DNA of 64,000 nt from Jeotgalibaca ciconiae (GTDB lineage: Bacteria > Bacillota > Bacilli > Lactobacillales > Aerococcaceae), in contig NZ_CP034465.1 in assembly GCF_003955755.1 (NCBI RefSeq), positions 186,001 to 250,000 on the forward strand, written 5' to 3'. This document shows, piece by piece, positions 25,145 through 34,223 of this stretch (positions are counted from its first letter, which is position 1; each line of letters opens with the position of its first letter). A program made the position numbers and the translations under genes. The notes beneath the pieces were generated by a model. It ran no database searches, had not been told where the DNA came from, and worked only from the letters and a program-made list of their open reading frames with translations.

Positions 25145-26329
25145 ATGGAAAACGAAAAAATTTGGATTAAGGAATTGAAAGAAAAGCGACTGGCTTATGG
25201 CGTTTCTCAAAATAAACTGGCGGTTGCTTCTCATATTACCAGACCTTACCTATCGGATATTGAAACAGGCAAGGCAGTCCCTACTCAACAGGTGAAAGAA
25301 GATTTACTGAACGCTTTGGAACGCTTCAATCCCGATAACCCATTGGAGATGTTATTCGACTATGTACGGATTCGATTCCCTACCAATGATGTGGCTCAAA
25401 TTATCGGTGAGGTTTTACGCTTGAATATGGATTATATGCTACACGAAGACTTTGGCTATTATTCTTATCCCGAACACTATCGTTTCGGTGATATTGTTGT
25501 CCTAGTCTCTCATGATGTAAGTAAAGGGGTTTTATTAGAACTGAAAGGAAAAGGCTGTCGGCAATTTGAAAACTTTCTATTGGCTCAACATCGGAGCTGG
25601 TATGGTTTCTTTCAAGATTGCATGGAACATAAAGGTATTTTCAAACGCTTGGATTTAGCCATCAACGATAAAACAGGGATTTTGAATATTCCAGAATTGG
25701 CAAAGAAATGTAAACAGGAAGAATGTATTTCCGTCTTTCGGAGCTTTAAAAATTATCGCAGTGGTGAATTGGTTCACCGTGATGAAAAACCAGACATGGG
25801 AAACACCCTTTATATTGGCTCATTAAAAAGCGAAGTCTATTTCTGTATATATGAGAAAGATTATGAGCAATACGTGAAAAATGATATTGCCTTAGAAGAC
25901 GCAGAAGTAAAGAATCGCTTTGAAATTCGTTTGAAAAACGACCGAGCCACTCAAGCCATGAAAGATTTGTTGGAACATCAAAATGCAGAAAAAACAGCGT
26001 TTGAGATTATCAATCGTTATATTCGCTTTGCCGATAAGGACGAAACCAAGCGACGGAGTGATTGGCAAACCAATGAACGCTGGGAATGGTTTATCGGCAA
26101 AAATCGTGGAGCATTACGCCTAACCATACAGCCAGAACCTTATTCTTTTGAACGAACATTGAACTGGTTACATCATCAAGTCGCCCCTACATTAAAAGTC
26201 GCAAGCATTTTAGATATTCTCAACGGTACAACCATTATTTCCACCATGATTCATGAAGCCAAACTGACAGAAAAACATGAGAAATTAATTGAACAACAAC
26301 ATCTAGGCATGGAGGATTTGATTACATGA
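25145..26329 (+). CDS. Relaxase, Rep_trans type (Orf20/NicK-like, MOB-T)
   Basis: 394 residues: an N-terminal XRE-type helix-turn-helix (LKEKRLAYGVSQNKLAVASHITRPYLSDIETGK, about 8-45), then a replication-initiation-factor domain (about 70-330) with the DYVRIRFPTND strand, RLDLAINDK, and the catalytic region around YIGSLKSEVYFCIYEKDYEQ. It nicks oriT and leads the strand into the recipient; in this family it also replicates the circular element. ATG 25145 is seven bases after GGAGG; TTG 25139 is too close. Ends in a four-base overlap with the next gene. Confidence 0.92.
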   Translation: MENEKIWIKELKEKRLAYGVSQNKLAVASHITRPYLSDIETGKAVPTQQVKEDLLNALERFNPDNPLEMLFDYVRIRFPTNDVAQIIGEVLRLNMDYMLHEDFGYYSYPEHYRFGDIVVLVSHDVSKGVLLELKGKGCRQFENFLLAQHRSWYGFFQDCMEHKGIFKRLDLAINDKTGILNIPELAKKCKQEECISVFRSFKNYRSGELVHRDEKPDMGNTLYIGSLKSEVYFCIYEKDYEQYVKNDIALEDAEVKNRFEIRLKNDRATQAMKDLLEHQNAEKTAFEIINRYIRFADKDETKRRSDWQTNERWEWFIGKNRGALRLTIQPEPYSFERTLNWLHHQVAPTLKVASILDILNGTTIISTMIHEAKLTEKHEKLIEQQHLGMEDLIT

Positions 26330-26598
26330 GCCTCTTAACAGAAGAATTAAAGAAGTTAGGGTTTCAAGCGTATATACAAAATACAGGGAAATATACGTCT
26401 CTCATTATTGAGGGAAAACGGCAAGCTGGTGATACCATCTATACCTATGATTTTTACAAAGTGAGATTTTATAAGAATTATACCAGTCGAATAACTGTTT
26501 ATGGAGAGCATTTAACTCCTTTTCAATTATTAAAGCGTGTAAAAAGCTATATCTACTATCGAGAAAAATATCTTAAGGAAAGGAGGACAATCACATGA
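26326..26598 (+). CDS. Small hypothetical protein within the transfer operon
   Basis: I do not recognise this 90-residue protein. It is basic and tyrosine-rich (IYTYDFYKVRFYKNYTSRITVYGEH), with a possible helix-strand fold, no membrane segment. It overlaps orf20 by four bases and orf19 by four bases, so it is translationally coupled to both and surely expressed. It is not part of the Tn916 set I know; probably a Tn5801-branch transfer accessory. Confidence 0.65.
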   Translation: MSLLTEELKKLGFQAYIQNTGKYTSLIIEGKRQAGDTIYTYDFYKVRFYKNYTSRITVYGEHLTPFQLLKRVKSYIYYREKYLKERRTIT

Positions 26599-26816
26599 AT
26601 TTTGGGCAGAATTTGTACAACTGGTTCTTGGATAATGCACAGTCATTGGTATTGTTAGCGATTGTCGTCATTGGACTGTTTTTAGGTTTTAAACGAGAAT
26701 TTTCAAAACTTATTGGCTTTTTGATTATTGCTTTAATCGCCGTCGGACTTGTGTTCAATGCAGCTGGCGTGAAAGATGTGTTATTAAACTTATTTAACCG
26801 AATCATTGGTGCTTAA
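26595..26816 (+). CDS. Orf19-type membrane protein
   Basis: 73 residues with two membrane segments (about 14-30 and 38-57). Nearly the same as Orf19 of Tn916 (NFGQNLYNWFLDNAQSLVLL and a conserved RIIGA C-terminus). AAAGGAGG precedes the ATG. A small inner-membrane component of the transfer module; its exact role is unknown. In Tn916 it is followed by ardA; here an abortive-infection gene intervenes. Confidence 0.88.
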   Translation: MNFGQNLYNWFLDNAQSLVLLAIVVIGLFLGFKREFSKLIGFLIIALIAVGLVFNAAGVKDVLLNLFNRIIGA

Positions 26817-26829
26817 CAGATATTTTTCA

Positions 26830-26838
26830 TGATAAAAT
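26830..26838 (+). promoter_or_regulatory. Extended -10 promoter of the Abi_C gene
   Basis: TGATAAAAT gives TG-A-TAAAAT, with predicted start near 26845, 30 bases before the gene. It would let the gene be transcribed without the transfer operon. Confidence 0.45.
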
Positions 26839-26875
26839 AGGAAGTATATATTTTGTTATGAAAGGATCCATGAAT

Positions 26876-27637
26876 ATGTTTACAAATGATCAATTTAAAT
26901 CTCTTTTAATTAAAACATTAGAAAGAAAGAGCTCTTCAAATTATTATGAAGGAGGTAACGAGATTGTTTCTAAAATGAAAATATCAGAGGTAACTTTAGA
27001 TGAGACTAACGAGTTTACTTATTATAAAGGATACAAAAGGGATTGGAATACGCTTTGCACCTATCTTAAAATAAGAGCTCCTTTTGATGATTTAGACTTT
27101 TTTGAAAGTCATAAAGATTTGCTTACCCAGACAGCAAGCTCCATATATGATAAACAAGGTGATAATGTATTAGTGGATACTATTTTAGTACCACTTCCAG
27201 AGAATTACGAAGTAATTAACTTTAGTCAGTTGAAAATTAGTGATGTGGTTTCACAAGCTATTGAAGACGCTGAGTCTTTCATGAGTAATGGTGAATATCA
27301 ACGTGCCTTTGACAGAGTTCACACTGCTTTTCATGGATATTTAATTGAAATACTAAAAAAATATGAAATTACAGTCCCTAGAGACGAAAATCTATCTAAA
27401 TTATATAGTAGGATACAACAATTAATTGAAAAAGAAATTCAACCTACTGAACTTGCTGATATAGTGAAGACAACGATAAGGTCATCAAATGGAATGATTA
27501 GCTCTCTTAATGAAGCAAGAAATAGGCATTCACTTGCACATCCTAATACAAATATTATTGGAAAGAGAGAAGCAAAACTAATAATAGGTATTTCAAGTAC
27601 AGTTACAGATTATATTAGCGGATACCTTGATAAGTAG
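26876..27637 (+). CDS. Abortive-infection family protein (Abi_C, HEPN-like)
   Basis: A 253-residue protein. The C-terminal half reads DVVSQAIEDAESFMSNGEYQ, then RVHTAFHGYLIEILKKY, the start of the Abi_C domain, and ends in NEARNRHSLAHPN, an R-x4-H motif of HEPN ribonucleases. Such proteins typically cleave RNA after phage attack; the N-terminal half would hold the sensor. ATG 26876 (or 26870) is chosen on spacing from AAAGGA. It has its own promoter and terminator and sits between orf19 and ardA, a slot empty in Tn916. Defence role inferred from the family. Confidence 0.8.
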   Translation: MFTNDQFKSLLIKTLERKSSSNYYEGGNEIVSKMKISEVTLDETNEFTYYKGYKRDWNTLCTYLKIRAPFDDLDFFESHKDLLTQTASSIYDKQGDNVLVDTILVPLPENYEVINFSQLKISDVVSQAIEDAESFMSNGEYQRAFDRVHTAFHGYLIEILKKYEITVPRDENLSKLYSRIQQLIEKEIQPTELADIVKTTIRSSNGMISSLNEARNRHSLAHPNTNIIGKREAKLIIGISSTVTDYISGYLDK

Positions 27638-27666
27638 CGTCATTAACTGATTGCTACTTTTTTTTT
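27632..27666 (+). terminator. Intrinsic terminator after the Abi_C gene
   Basis: AAGTAGC (27632-27638) pairs with GCTACTT (27653-27659) around 14 bases, followed by more than seven T. It isolates the gene from ardA downstream. Confidence 0.75.
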
Positions 27667-27698
27667 GACTATATTTTATAAAAAGGATGTGATAAGAA

Positions 27699-28199
27699 TT
27701 GGAATTGAAAGTCTATGTGGCAAATTTGGGACGGTATAATGAAGGTGAATTAGTTGGATCATGGTTTACTCCACCAATTGATGAGGAAGAAATGGCAGAA
27801 AGAATCGGTTTAAATGAGAACTACGAAGAATACGCCATACATGATTTTGAGCTTCCTTTTGATGTGGACGAATACACGCCGATTAGTGAAATCAACCGTC
27901 TATGTGAAGCCATTCAAGAAATAGAAGGTACACCTATTTATAATGAACTCAAAGAAATTCAAGGCATGTGGTTTAGTAGCTTGGAAGAATTACTGGAAAA
28001 CAAAGAGAATATTCATTGTTATAGTGAATGTGATTCTATGGAAGATGTCGCCCGTTATTATGTGGAAGAAACAGGACAACTTGGTGAAGTACCTTATAAT
28101 TTACAAAATTATATTGATTATCAAGCTTTGGGACGTGATATGGAAATAGAGGGAAATTATCTTATCACCTCTCATGGAGTATTTGAGTATTCTAATTAA
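27699..28199 (+). CDS. ardA: Antirestriction protein ArdA (Orf18)
   Basis: 166 residues, the length of Tn916 Orf18. ArdA is an acidic, elongated DNA mimic that occupies type I restriction enzymes; here runs of Asp and Glu dominate (PIDEEEMAERIG, FDVDEYTPISEIN, NYLITSHGVFEY at the C-terminus). The start is TTG (27699), after AAAGGATG; it matches the family start (MELKVYVANLGRYNEG). It protects the incoming single-to-double-strand element in a new host. It follows a terminator, so it needs its own promoter in the short gap. Confidence 0.92.
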   Translation: MELKVYVANLGRYNEGELVGSWFTPPIDEEEMAERIGLNENYEEYAIHDFELPFDVDEYTPISEINRLCEAIQEIEGTPIYNELKEIQGMWFSSLEELLENKENIHCYSECDSMEDVARYYVEETGQLGEVPYNLQNYIDYQALGRDMEIEGNYLITSHGVFEYSN

Positions 28200-28225
28200 C
28201 ATGGATTACTCTAAACTAGCAATAC

Positions 28226-28234
28226 TGCTATAAT
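28226..28234 (+). promoter_or_regulatory. Extended -10 promoter of the HEPN-like gene
   Basis: TGCTATAAT (TG-C-TATAAT) with a weak TTACTC 17 bases upstream; predicted start near 28241, 30 bases before the TTG start. Confidence 0.5.
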
Positions 28235-28270
28235 AATTTTATACATTCTGAATTAAGGAGGATTGTTCAA

Positions 28271-29296
28271 TTGGTAATAATAGATGTTTATGGGAAAATA
28301 ACAAAAATAAAATTGTCAGATAAATTGAAACTATATATATCTAATGTTTCTGATGACTGGAAGGAAAGCATTATAGAAGACATGTTACAAGAAATTCGAC
28401 AACAAAAAGTTGACATGGCAGATAATTTGAAAAGGTATGGTAAAACATTTCAAACAGAATATTCTATATCTTATTTGAAAGAAATCGTTCACGCCAATGT
28501 TGAAGACTATACAAAATATAATTTAAATTCTATTGAATCATGTCTTCAATGCCTTGTTGATAATATGATATGTCTATTCTTTGACTATGAATATCAGGAT
28601 ATGCCTTTTTTTGATTGGACAAGCAATTGCTTTGATGGTCGTTTTTGTGAAGAGGATTACGCTGAAAAAGTGATGTATTTTAGTAACTTTGTAAATCATG
28701 ATATACAAAATGGTATTCATATGAACTGCATTTATACAAGTAATATGAATCCTAAAGAGCATACTAGGATATTATCAAATCTAAGTTTTAGAATTGATTC
28801 AAACTTTAAAGGGTGCAGGACTACAGACGACTACATTACGGAACTTAAAAAAATGGGCAACCGAATTGATTCTATACTAAAATCGGAAAACGATTATTAC
28901 AAATTAGATTATATTATGAACGGGATATATAGTGATAATAGTTATAATCAAAATCATTATTTAAAGACTTTTACTTTGTTAGAACTTGTATTATTAAAAC
29001 CAAATCAGAATACAAATGAAATTGACAAATTACTAATACCTTATCTTGATAAGAAATATGGAGAGGTTTCGAGTGAAGTAGCAAAATTATTAAGACAAAT
29101 GAGAAATAAAATCGGACATGGTGATTTCAAAGGTTTTAACGAAAAAGCAGAAAAATTCGCTCAAAAATTTATGAAACACTTTCATTTTGACTATACAGAA
29201 TACAGTAGATTAAATTGGGTATTACTTCATACCTGCTGTCTTTTAGATGATTTACTCAGAATAACTATTTTTCAACAATTAAAAGTCACAAAATAA
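28271..29296 (+). CDS. HEPN-like protein of unknown function
   Basis: I do not recognise a named family in this 341-residue protein. The C-terminal third contains LLRQMRNKIGHGDFKGFN, an R-x4-H (RNKIGH) signature in an all-helical setting typical of HEPN ribonucleases; the N-terminal two thirds are mixed and could sense an attack. The gene starts at TTG after AAGGAGG, has its own extended -10 promoter, and is followed by a terminator. It lies between ardA and orf17, where Tn916 has nothing. A second phage- or plasmid-defence gene is plausible but unproven. Confidence 0.55.
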   Translation: MVIIDVYGKITKIKLSDKLKLYISNVSDDWKESIIEDMLQEIRQQKVDMADNLKRYGKTFQTEYSISYLKEIVHANVEDYTKYNLNSIESCLQCLVDNMICLFFDYEYQDMPFFDWTSNCFDGRFCEEDYAEKVMYFSNFVNHDIQNGIHMNCIYTSNMNPKEHTRILSNLSFRIDSNFKGCRTTDDYITELKKMGNRIDSILKSENDYYKLDYIMNGIYSDNSYNQNHYLKTFTLLELVLLKPNQNTNEIDKLLIPYLDKKYGEVSSEVAKLLRQMRNKIGHGDFKGFNEKAEKFAQKFMKHFHFDYTEYSRLNWVLLHTCCLLDDLLRITIFQQLKVTK

Positions 29297-29308
29297 TTAT
29301 TATTTTAT

Positions 29309-29340
29309 AGAGCAATCACCTATTTTGATTGCTCTTTTTC
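29309..29340 (+). terminator. Intrinsic terminator after the HEPN-like gene
   Basis: AGAGCAATCA (29309-29318) pairs with TGATTGCTCT (29326-29335) around CCTATTT, followed by a T-tract. Confidence 0.8.
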
Positions 29341-29366
29341 TATTTTTACGGAAAGGACGTGAAGAC

Positions 29367-29762
29367 ATGAAAAAAATAAGAAGTTACACCAGTATTTGGT
29401 CAGTAGAAAAAGTGATTTATGCAATTAATGATTTACAACTCCCTTTTCCCATAACCTTTACACAAATGACATGGTTTATCGTTTCTTTGTTTGTCGTTAT
29501 ACTCTTTGGCAATCTGCCACCACTTTCTTTGATTGATGGAGCATTACTCAAATACTTGGGGATTCCCGTTGTCCTCACTTGGTTCATGTGTCAAAAAACC
29601 TTTGACGGGAAGAAACCCTATGGATTTTTAAAATCTATTATTACCTATGCTCTACGCCCTAAAATAACCTATGCTGGCAAACAAATACGATTAAATAAAG
29701 AAAAAATGAATGAATCAATCACGATTGTAAGGAGTGAACAATTAAATGGCACACCCCATTAA
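29367..29762 (+). CDS. Transfer-channel membrane protein Orf17 (TcpE-like)
   Basis: 131 residues starting MKKIRSYTSIWSVEKVIYAI, the family start; two membrane segments (about 30-52 and 60-80) and a basic cytosolic tail. ATG 29367 follows AAAGGACGTG; the frame extends 42 bases upstream through the preceding terminator, which is rejected. Homologues (TcpE, ConD) are membrane parts of the conjugation machine next to the VirB4-like ATPase. The stop overlaps the next gene by 17 bases. Confidence 0.9.
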   Translation: MKKIRSYTSIWSVEKVIYAINDLQLPFPITFTQMTWFIVSLFVVILFGNLPPLSLIDGALLKYLGIPVVLTWFMCQKTFDGKKPYGFLKSIITYALRPKITYAGKQIRLNKEKMNESITIVRSEQLNGTPH

Positions 29763-32199
29763 ATATATCGAAGATAATCTCGTATTTAATCATGATGGCG
29801 AAGTATTTGCTTATTATGAATTAATTCCCTATAATTACAGTTTTTTAAGTTCCGATGAAAAAGTTCAAGTTCATGATAATTTCCGTCAATTGATTGCCCA
29901 AAATCGTGATGGTAAGATTCATGCCCTGCAACTAGCAACCGAATCAAGTATTCGAGCGACACAGGAACAATCGAAAAAAGAAATCACTGGACGATTAAAA
30001 GAGATAGCTTACGAAAAAATAGATGAACAGACCGAAGCGTTAGTTTCTATGATTGGTGACAATCAAGTGGACTATCGCTTTTTTATTGGTTTTAAACTCT
30101 TGCTGAATGAACAGGAAGTATCGGTCAAAAATATTGGCAAAGACATTCAAAAAGCATTTGCGGAATTCTTTCATGGCGTGAATCACAAGTTGATGGGCGA
30201 TTTTGTTTCTATGCCTATGTCAGAAATCGAACGCTTTTCTAAAATGGAACAGTTATTAGAAAGTAAATTATCCAGACGCTTTCACATTCGCCCATTGGGG
30301 AAAGATGATTTTGGGTATATCATTGCCCACCTTTACGGTCAAACAGGGATTCCTTTTGATGACTACGACTACCATTTACCCAAACGATATGAAGATAAAA
30401 AAGTGTTGGTAAAGAAATACGATATTATTAAACCCACTCGCTGTTTAATCGAAGAAAAGCAACGCTACTTACGGATGGAACAGGAAGATACTACCACTTA
30501 TGTGGCGTATTTTACGATTAACAGTATCGTCGGCGAATTGGATTTCCCCAATAGTGAGATTTTTTATTACCAGCAACAACAGTTCACTTTCCCGATTGAT
30601 ACCAGCATGAATGTTGAAATTGTTGCTAATAAAAAAGCTCTGTCTACCGTTCGCAACAAAAAGAAAGAATTGAAAGACTTGGATAGTCACGCATGGGAAA
30701 GCGACAATGAAACCAGTACCAATGTGGTGGACGCTTTAGAATCTGTCGACGAATTAGAAACCAACCTAGACCAAACCAAAGAATCCATGTACAAACTAAG
30801 CTATGTGGTACGAGTATCGGCAAAAAATCTGGACGAGTTGAAACAACGTTGTGATGAAGTAAAAGATTTTTATGATGATTTGTCTATCAAATTAGTACGA
30901 CCTTTTGGCGATATGCTAGGCTTGCATAATGAATTTATTCCCTCAAGCAAGCGATATATCAATGACTATATTCAATATGTCACGTCAGATTTTTTGGCTG
31001 GTCTTGGTTTTGGTGCTACACAAATGCTTGGTGAAAATTCTGGTATTTACGTCGGTTACAATCTCGATACAGGCAGAAATATTTATCTCCAACCCAGCCT
31101 TGCAAGTCAAGGAATTAAAGGCTCTGTGACGAATGCGTTAGCGTCTGCTTTTATTGGTTCATTAGGTGGCGGAAAATCATTCTCTAACAATATGCTGGTC
31201 TATTATTCGGTACTCTTTGGCGGACAGGCAATCATTGTAGACCCAAAAGCTGAACGTGGCAAATGGAAAGAAACCTTACCTGATATTGCCCATGAAATCA
31301 ATATCGTTAATCTCACGAGTGAGAACGACAATAAAGGGTTACTTGACCCTTATGTGATCTTAAAACTCCCGAAAGATTCAGAAAGCCTAGCCATTGATAT
31401 TCTCACGTTCTTAACAGGCATTTCCAGCCGAGATAGCGAGAAGTTTCCTGTCCTGCGTAAAGCGATTCGGAGTGTCACTCAAAGCGAACAACGAGGGTTG
31501 TTATTGGTAATTGATGAATTGCGAAAAGAAGATACACCCATCAGCAATAGTATTGCTGACCATATCGAAAGCTTTGTCGATTATGATTTTGCCCATCTGT
31601 TATTCAGTGATGGCAGTGTCACCCAATCCATTAGCTTGGAAAAACAACTCAATATTATTCAAGTGGCAGATTTGGTCTTACCCGATTCCAATAGCTCTTT
31701 TGAAGAATACACTACCATGGAATTATTAAGTGTGGCAATGCTGATTGTCATTAGTACCTTTGCTTTAGACTTTATCCACTCTGACCGTTCCATTTTTAAA
31801 ATTGTTGACCTTGATGAGGCTTGGAGTTTTTTACAAGTGGCACAAGGAAAAGCTCTATCTATGCGATTGGTTCGAGCAGGACGTGCCATGAATGCAGGGG
31901 TCTATTTCGTTACTCAAAACGCGGACGATTTACTAGATGAAAAGATGAAGAATAATATTGGCTTGAAATTTGCCTTTCGTTCCACTGACCTAGTGGAAAT
32001 CAAAAAGACCTTAGAATTTTTTGGTGTGGACAAGGAAGATGAAAACAATCAGAAACGCTTACGTGAATTAGAAAATGGACAATGTTTAGTTTCAGACATC
32101 TATGGTCGTGTAGGGGTTATGCAGTTTCACCCGATTTTTGAAGAGTTGCTTCATGCCTTTGATACCAGACCGCCTGTGCGAAATGAGGTGGAAGAATGA
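29746..32199 (+). CDS. VirB4-like conjugation ATPase (Orf16/TcpF/ConE)
   Basis: 817 residues. N-terminal TcpF-like domain (1-400), then the motor with Walker A GSLGGGKS (about 470), Walker B KIVDLDEAWSFL (about 684) and a conserved arginine region MRLVRAGRAMNAGVYFVTQN. It powers the mating channel from the cytoplasmic face, interacting with the Orf15-type membrane protein. AAGGAG precedes the ATG. Full length compared with Orf16 of Tn916 (about 815 residues), no frameshift. Confidence 0.93.
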   Translation: MAHPIKYIEDNLVFNHDGEVFAYYELIPYNYSFLSSDEKVQVHDNFRQLIAQNRDGKIHALQLATESSIRATQEQSKKEITGRLKEIAYEKIDEQTEALVSMIGDNQVDYRFFIGFKLLLNEQEVSVKNIGKDIQKAFAEFFHGVNHKLMGDFVSMPMSEIERFSKMEQLLESKLSRRFHIRPLGKDDFGYIIAHLYGQTGIPFDDYDYHLPKRYEDKKVLVKKYDIIKPTRCLIEEKQRYLRMEQEDTTTYVAYFTINSIVGELDFPNSEIFYYQQQQFTFPIDTSMNVEIVANKKALSTVRNKKKELKDLDSHAWESDNETSTNVVDALESVDELETNLDQTKESMYKLSYVVRVSAKNLDELKQRCDEVKDFYDDLSIKLVRPFGDMLGLHNEFIPSSKRYINDYIQYVTSDFLAGLGFGATQMLGENSGIYVGYNLDTGRNIYLQPSLASQGIKGSVTNALASAFIGSLGGGKSFSNNMLVYYSVLFGGQAIIVDPKAERGKWKETLPDIAHEINIVNLTSENDNKGLLDPYVILKLPKDSESLAIDILTFLTGISSRDSEKFPVLRKAIRSVTQSEQRGLLLVIDELRKEDTPISNSIADHIESFVDYDFAHLLFSDGSVTQSISLEKQLNIIQVADLVLPDSNSSFEEYTTMELLSVAMLIVISTFALDFIHSDRSIFKIVDLDEAWSFLQVAQGKALSMRLVRAGRAMNAGVYFVTQNADDLLDEKMKNNIGLKFAFRSTDLVEIKKTLEFFGVDKEDENNQKRLRELENGQCLVSDIYGRVGVMQFHPIFEELLHAFDTRPPVRNEVEE

Positions 32200-34223
32200 C
32201 ACAAAAACAAAAGAAATTTCTTCACTATAGTTGGATAACGCTCCTTTGTGTGGGCGTTATTTTACTTTTGTTAGGCACGCTGGGCAATGCAGTACAAGCG
32301 ACAGGCTTAGTTGATGAAACCATTGATACAAGCAATGAATACTCCAAGTATGGTTTGAATCAATATCAGCTTGATTATTATGTGGACAATAGCTGGGGCT
32401 GGCTTCCATGGAATTGGAGTGATGGCATAGGACAATCGGTGATGTATGGATTGTATGCCATTACTAATTTTATTTGGACAATTTCTCTTTATCTATCGAA
32501 CGCCACAGGTTATTTGGTGAAAGAAGCCTATGCCTTAGATTTCATTAGTCAAACATCCCAAGCAATTGGCGAAAACATGCAGACGATTGCAGGCATTACA
32601 CCGAATGGCTTTTCCAGTTCAGGGTTTTATGTCGGTTTCCTCCTTCTTTTTATTCTCATTGTTGGAATCTATGTTGCCTATACAGGATTGGTTAAGCGAG
32701 AAACGACGAAAGTGATACGAGCTGTTTTAAACTTTGTCGTGGTGTTTATTCTATCGGCTTCCTTTATTGCGTATGCACCCGATTATATTGCGAAAATCAA
32801 TGATTTTTCCAAAGATGTCAGTACCGCCAGTCTGAATATTGGGACAAAAATTGTTCTTCCTAACACGGATAGTCAAGGGAAAGACAATGTGGACATGATA
32901 CGTGACAGCTTATTCTCTGTTCAAGTAAAGCAACCATGGCTATTGCTTCAATATGGCTCCACTGATGTAGAAGCGTTAGGGGAAGAACGTGTGGAAAGTT
33001 TATTGTCTACCAGTCCAGATACAAACAATGGTGAAGATAGAGAAAATGTAGTGATTGAAGAAATTGAAGATCATGACAATACCTATTTAACCCTACCGAA
33101 GACGATTTCCAGATTAGGAACAGTCTTCTTTTTGTTTGTATTCAATATTGGTATCTCGATTTTTGTTTTCCTTCTAACAGGAATCATGATTTTTTCGCAA
33201 GTGCTATTTATTATTTTCGCTATGTTTTTGCCAATCAGTTTCCTATTAAGTATGTTGCCGAGTTTTGATGGCATGGGCAGGCATGCCATTACCAAGTTAT
33301 TTAATGTGATTATGACAAGGGCTGGTATTACCTTGATTATTACCGTTGCCTTTAGTATTTCCACTATGCTTTATTCGCTGTCAGCAAGTTCTCCCTTTTT
33401 CATGATTATGTTTTTACAAATTGTGACCTTTGCAGGGATTTATTTTAAACTGGGCGATTTAATGAGCCTATTCTCTTTACAAAGCAACGACTCTCAAAAC
33501 ATGGGCAGACAAGTGTTTCGCAGACCTCGTCAAATGATGAATCGACAAACCAGAAGATTTCAACGCAGTATGAGTAAGATTTTTCGTGGAAAAGCAGGGT
33601 CAACGAAGCAAAAGACAATGACAACAAAGCAGAATCAAACCAATAAAGCTAACCATACTCGTCAAAATGAACGGACTACACCAAAGAAAGAAACAGCACT
33701 TTCCAATGTGAAAAAGCAACAAGGCGGTATCGGGCAACGATTAGGTGAAAAGACAGCCCATGTATTGGACACGAAAAATCGTCTAGTCAATAAAAGAAAG
33801 CAGGCAAAACAACAGATACAGGCGACACCAACCCATGTCAAATATGCCCTTCATCAAGGAAAAGAGAATGTCACTCATAATGTAACAGACTTTAAACAAT
33901 CTATGGCAGATACCAAAGCTCAACGCAAACAACAGCGTATGAACCAGCAGGAGCAAAAACGAAAGAACATTGCTCAAAAGCGTTTGGAGCTGGATAAAGC
34001 AAAAGAAAAAAGACGAAAAGAAAACCCATCATCTCCTGTTCAGAATAACCAGCAGCATGTTCGCAAGCGTCAGCAAACCGTCACGCCTGTTTTGTCACAA
34101 AACACTAAACGTGAAAATCATCAGCGACCATTGAAAAAAGAGCAAAAACAAAAGACACCACCGAAGCAATTCAATCAGAGGAAGCTAAATAAAAGAACGG
34201 ATAAGCGAGGACAACAAACATGA
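32196..34223 (+). CDS. Polytopic channel protein Orf15 (VirB6-like, ConG)
   Basis: 675 residues: N-terminal membrane segment (about 10-32), a short extracytoplasmic region, then clusters of membrane segments (about 85-110, 140-190, 305-350, 375-425), then a long basic, Gln/Lys-rich tail (about 440-675) predicted disordered, with many KQ and QR repeats. Overlaps orf16 by four bases. VirB6-type core of the channel. Tn916 Orf15 is longer (about 750 residues); the difference lies in the tail. Confidence 0.88.
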   Translation: MTQKQKKFLHYSWITLLCVGVILLLLGTLGNAVQATGLVDETIDTSNEYSKYGLNQYQLDYYVDNSWGWLPWNWSDGIGQSVMYGLYAITNFIWTISLYLSNATGYLVKEAYALDFISQTSQAIGENMQTIAGITPNGFSSSGFYVGFLLLFILIVGIYVAYTGLVKRETTKVIRAVLNFVVVFILSASFIAYAPDYIAKINDFSKDVSTASLNIGTKIVLPNTDSQGKDNVDMIRDSLFSVQVKQPWLLLQYGSTDVEALGEERVESLLSTSPDTNNGEDRENVVIEEIEDHDNTYLTLPKTISRLGTVFFLFVFNIGISIFVFLLTGIMIFSQVLFIIFAMFLPISFLLSMLPSFDGMGRHAITKLFNVIMTRAGITLIITVAFSISTMLYSLSASSPFFMIMFLQIVTFAGIYFKLGDLMSLFSLQSNDSQNMGRQVFRRPRQMMNRQTRRFQRSMSKIFRGKAGSTKQKTMTTKQNQTNKANHTRQNERTTPKKETALSNVKKQQGGIGQRLGEKTAHVLDTKNRLVNKRKQAKQQIQATPTHVKYALHQGKENVTHNVTDFKQSMADTKAQRKQQRMNQQEQKRKNIAQKRLELDKAKEKRRKENPSSPVQNNQQHVRKRQQTVTPVLSQNTKRENHQRPLKKEQKQKTPPKQFNQRKLNKRTDKRGQQT

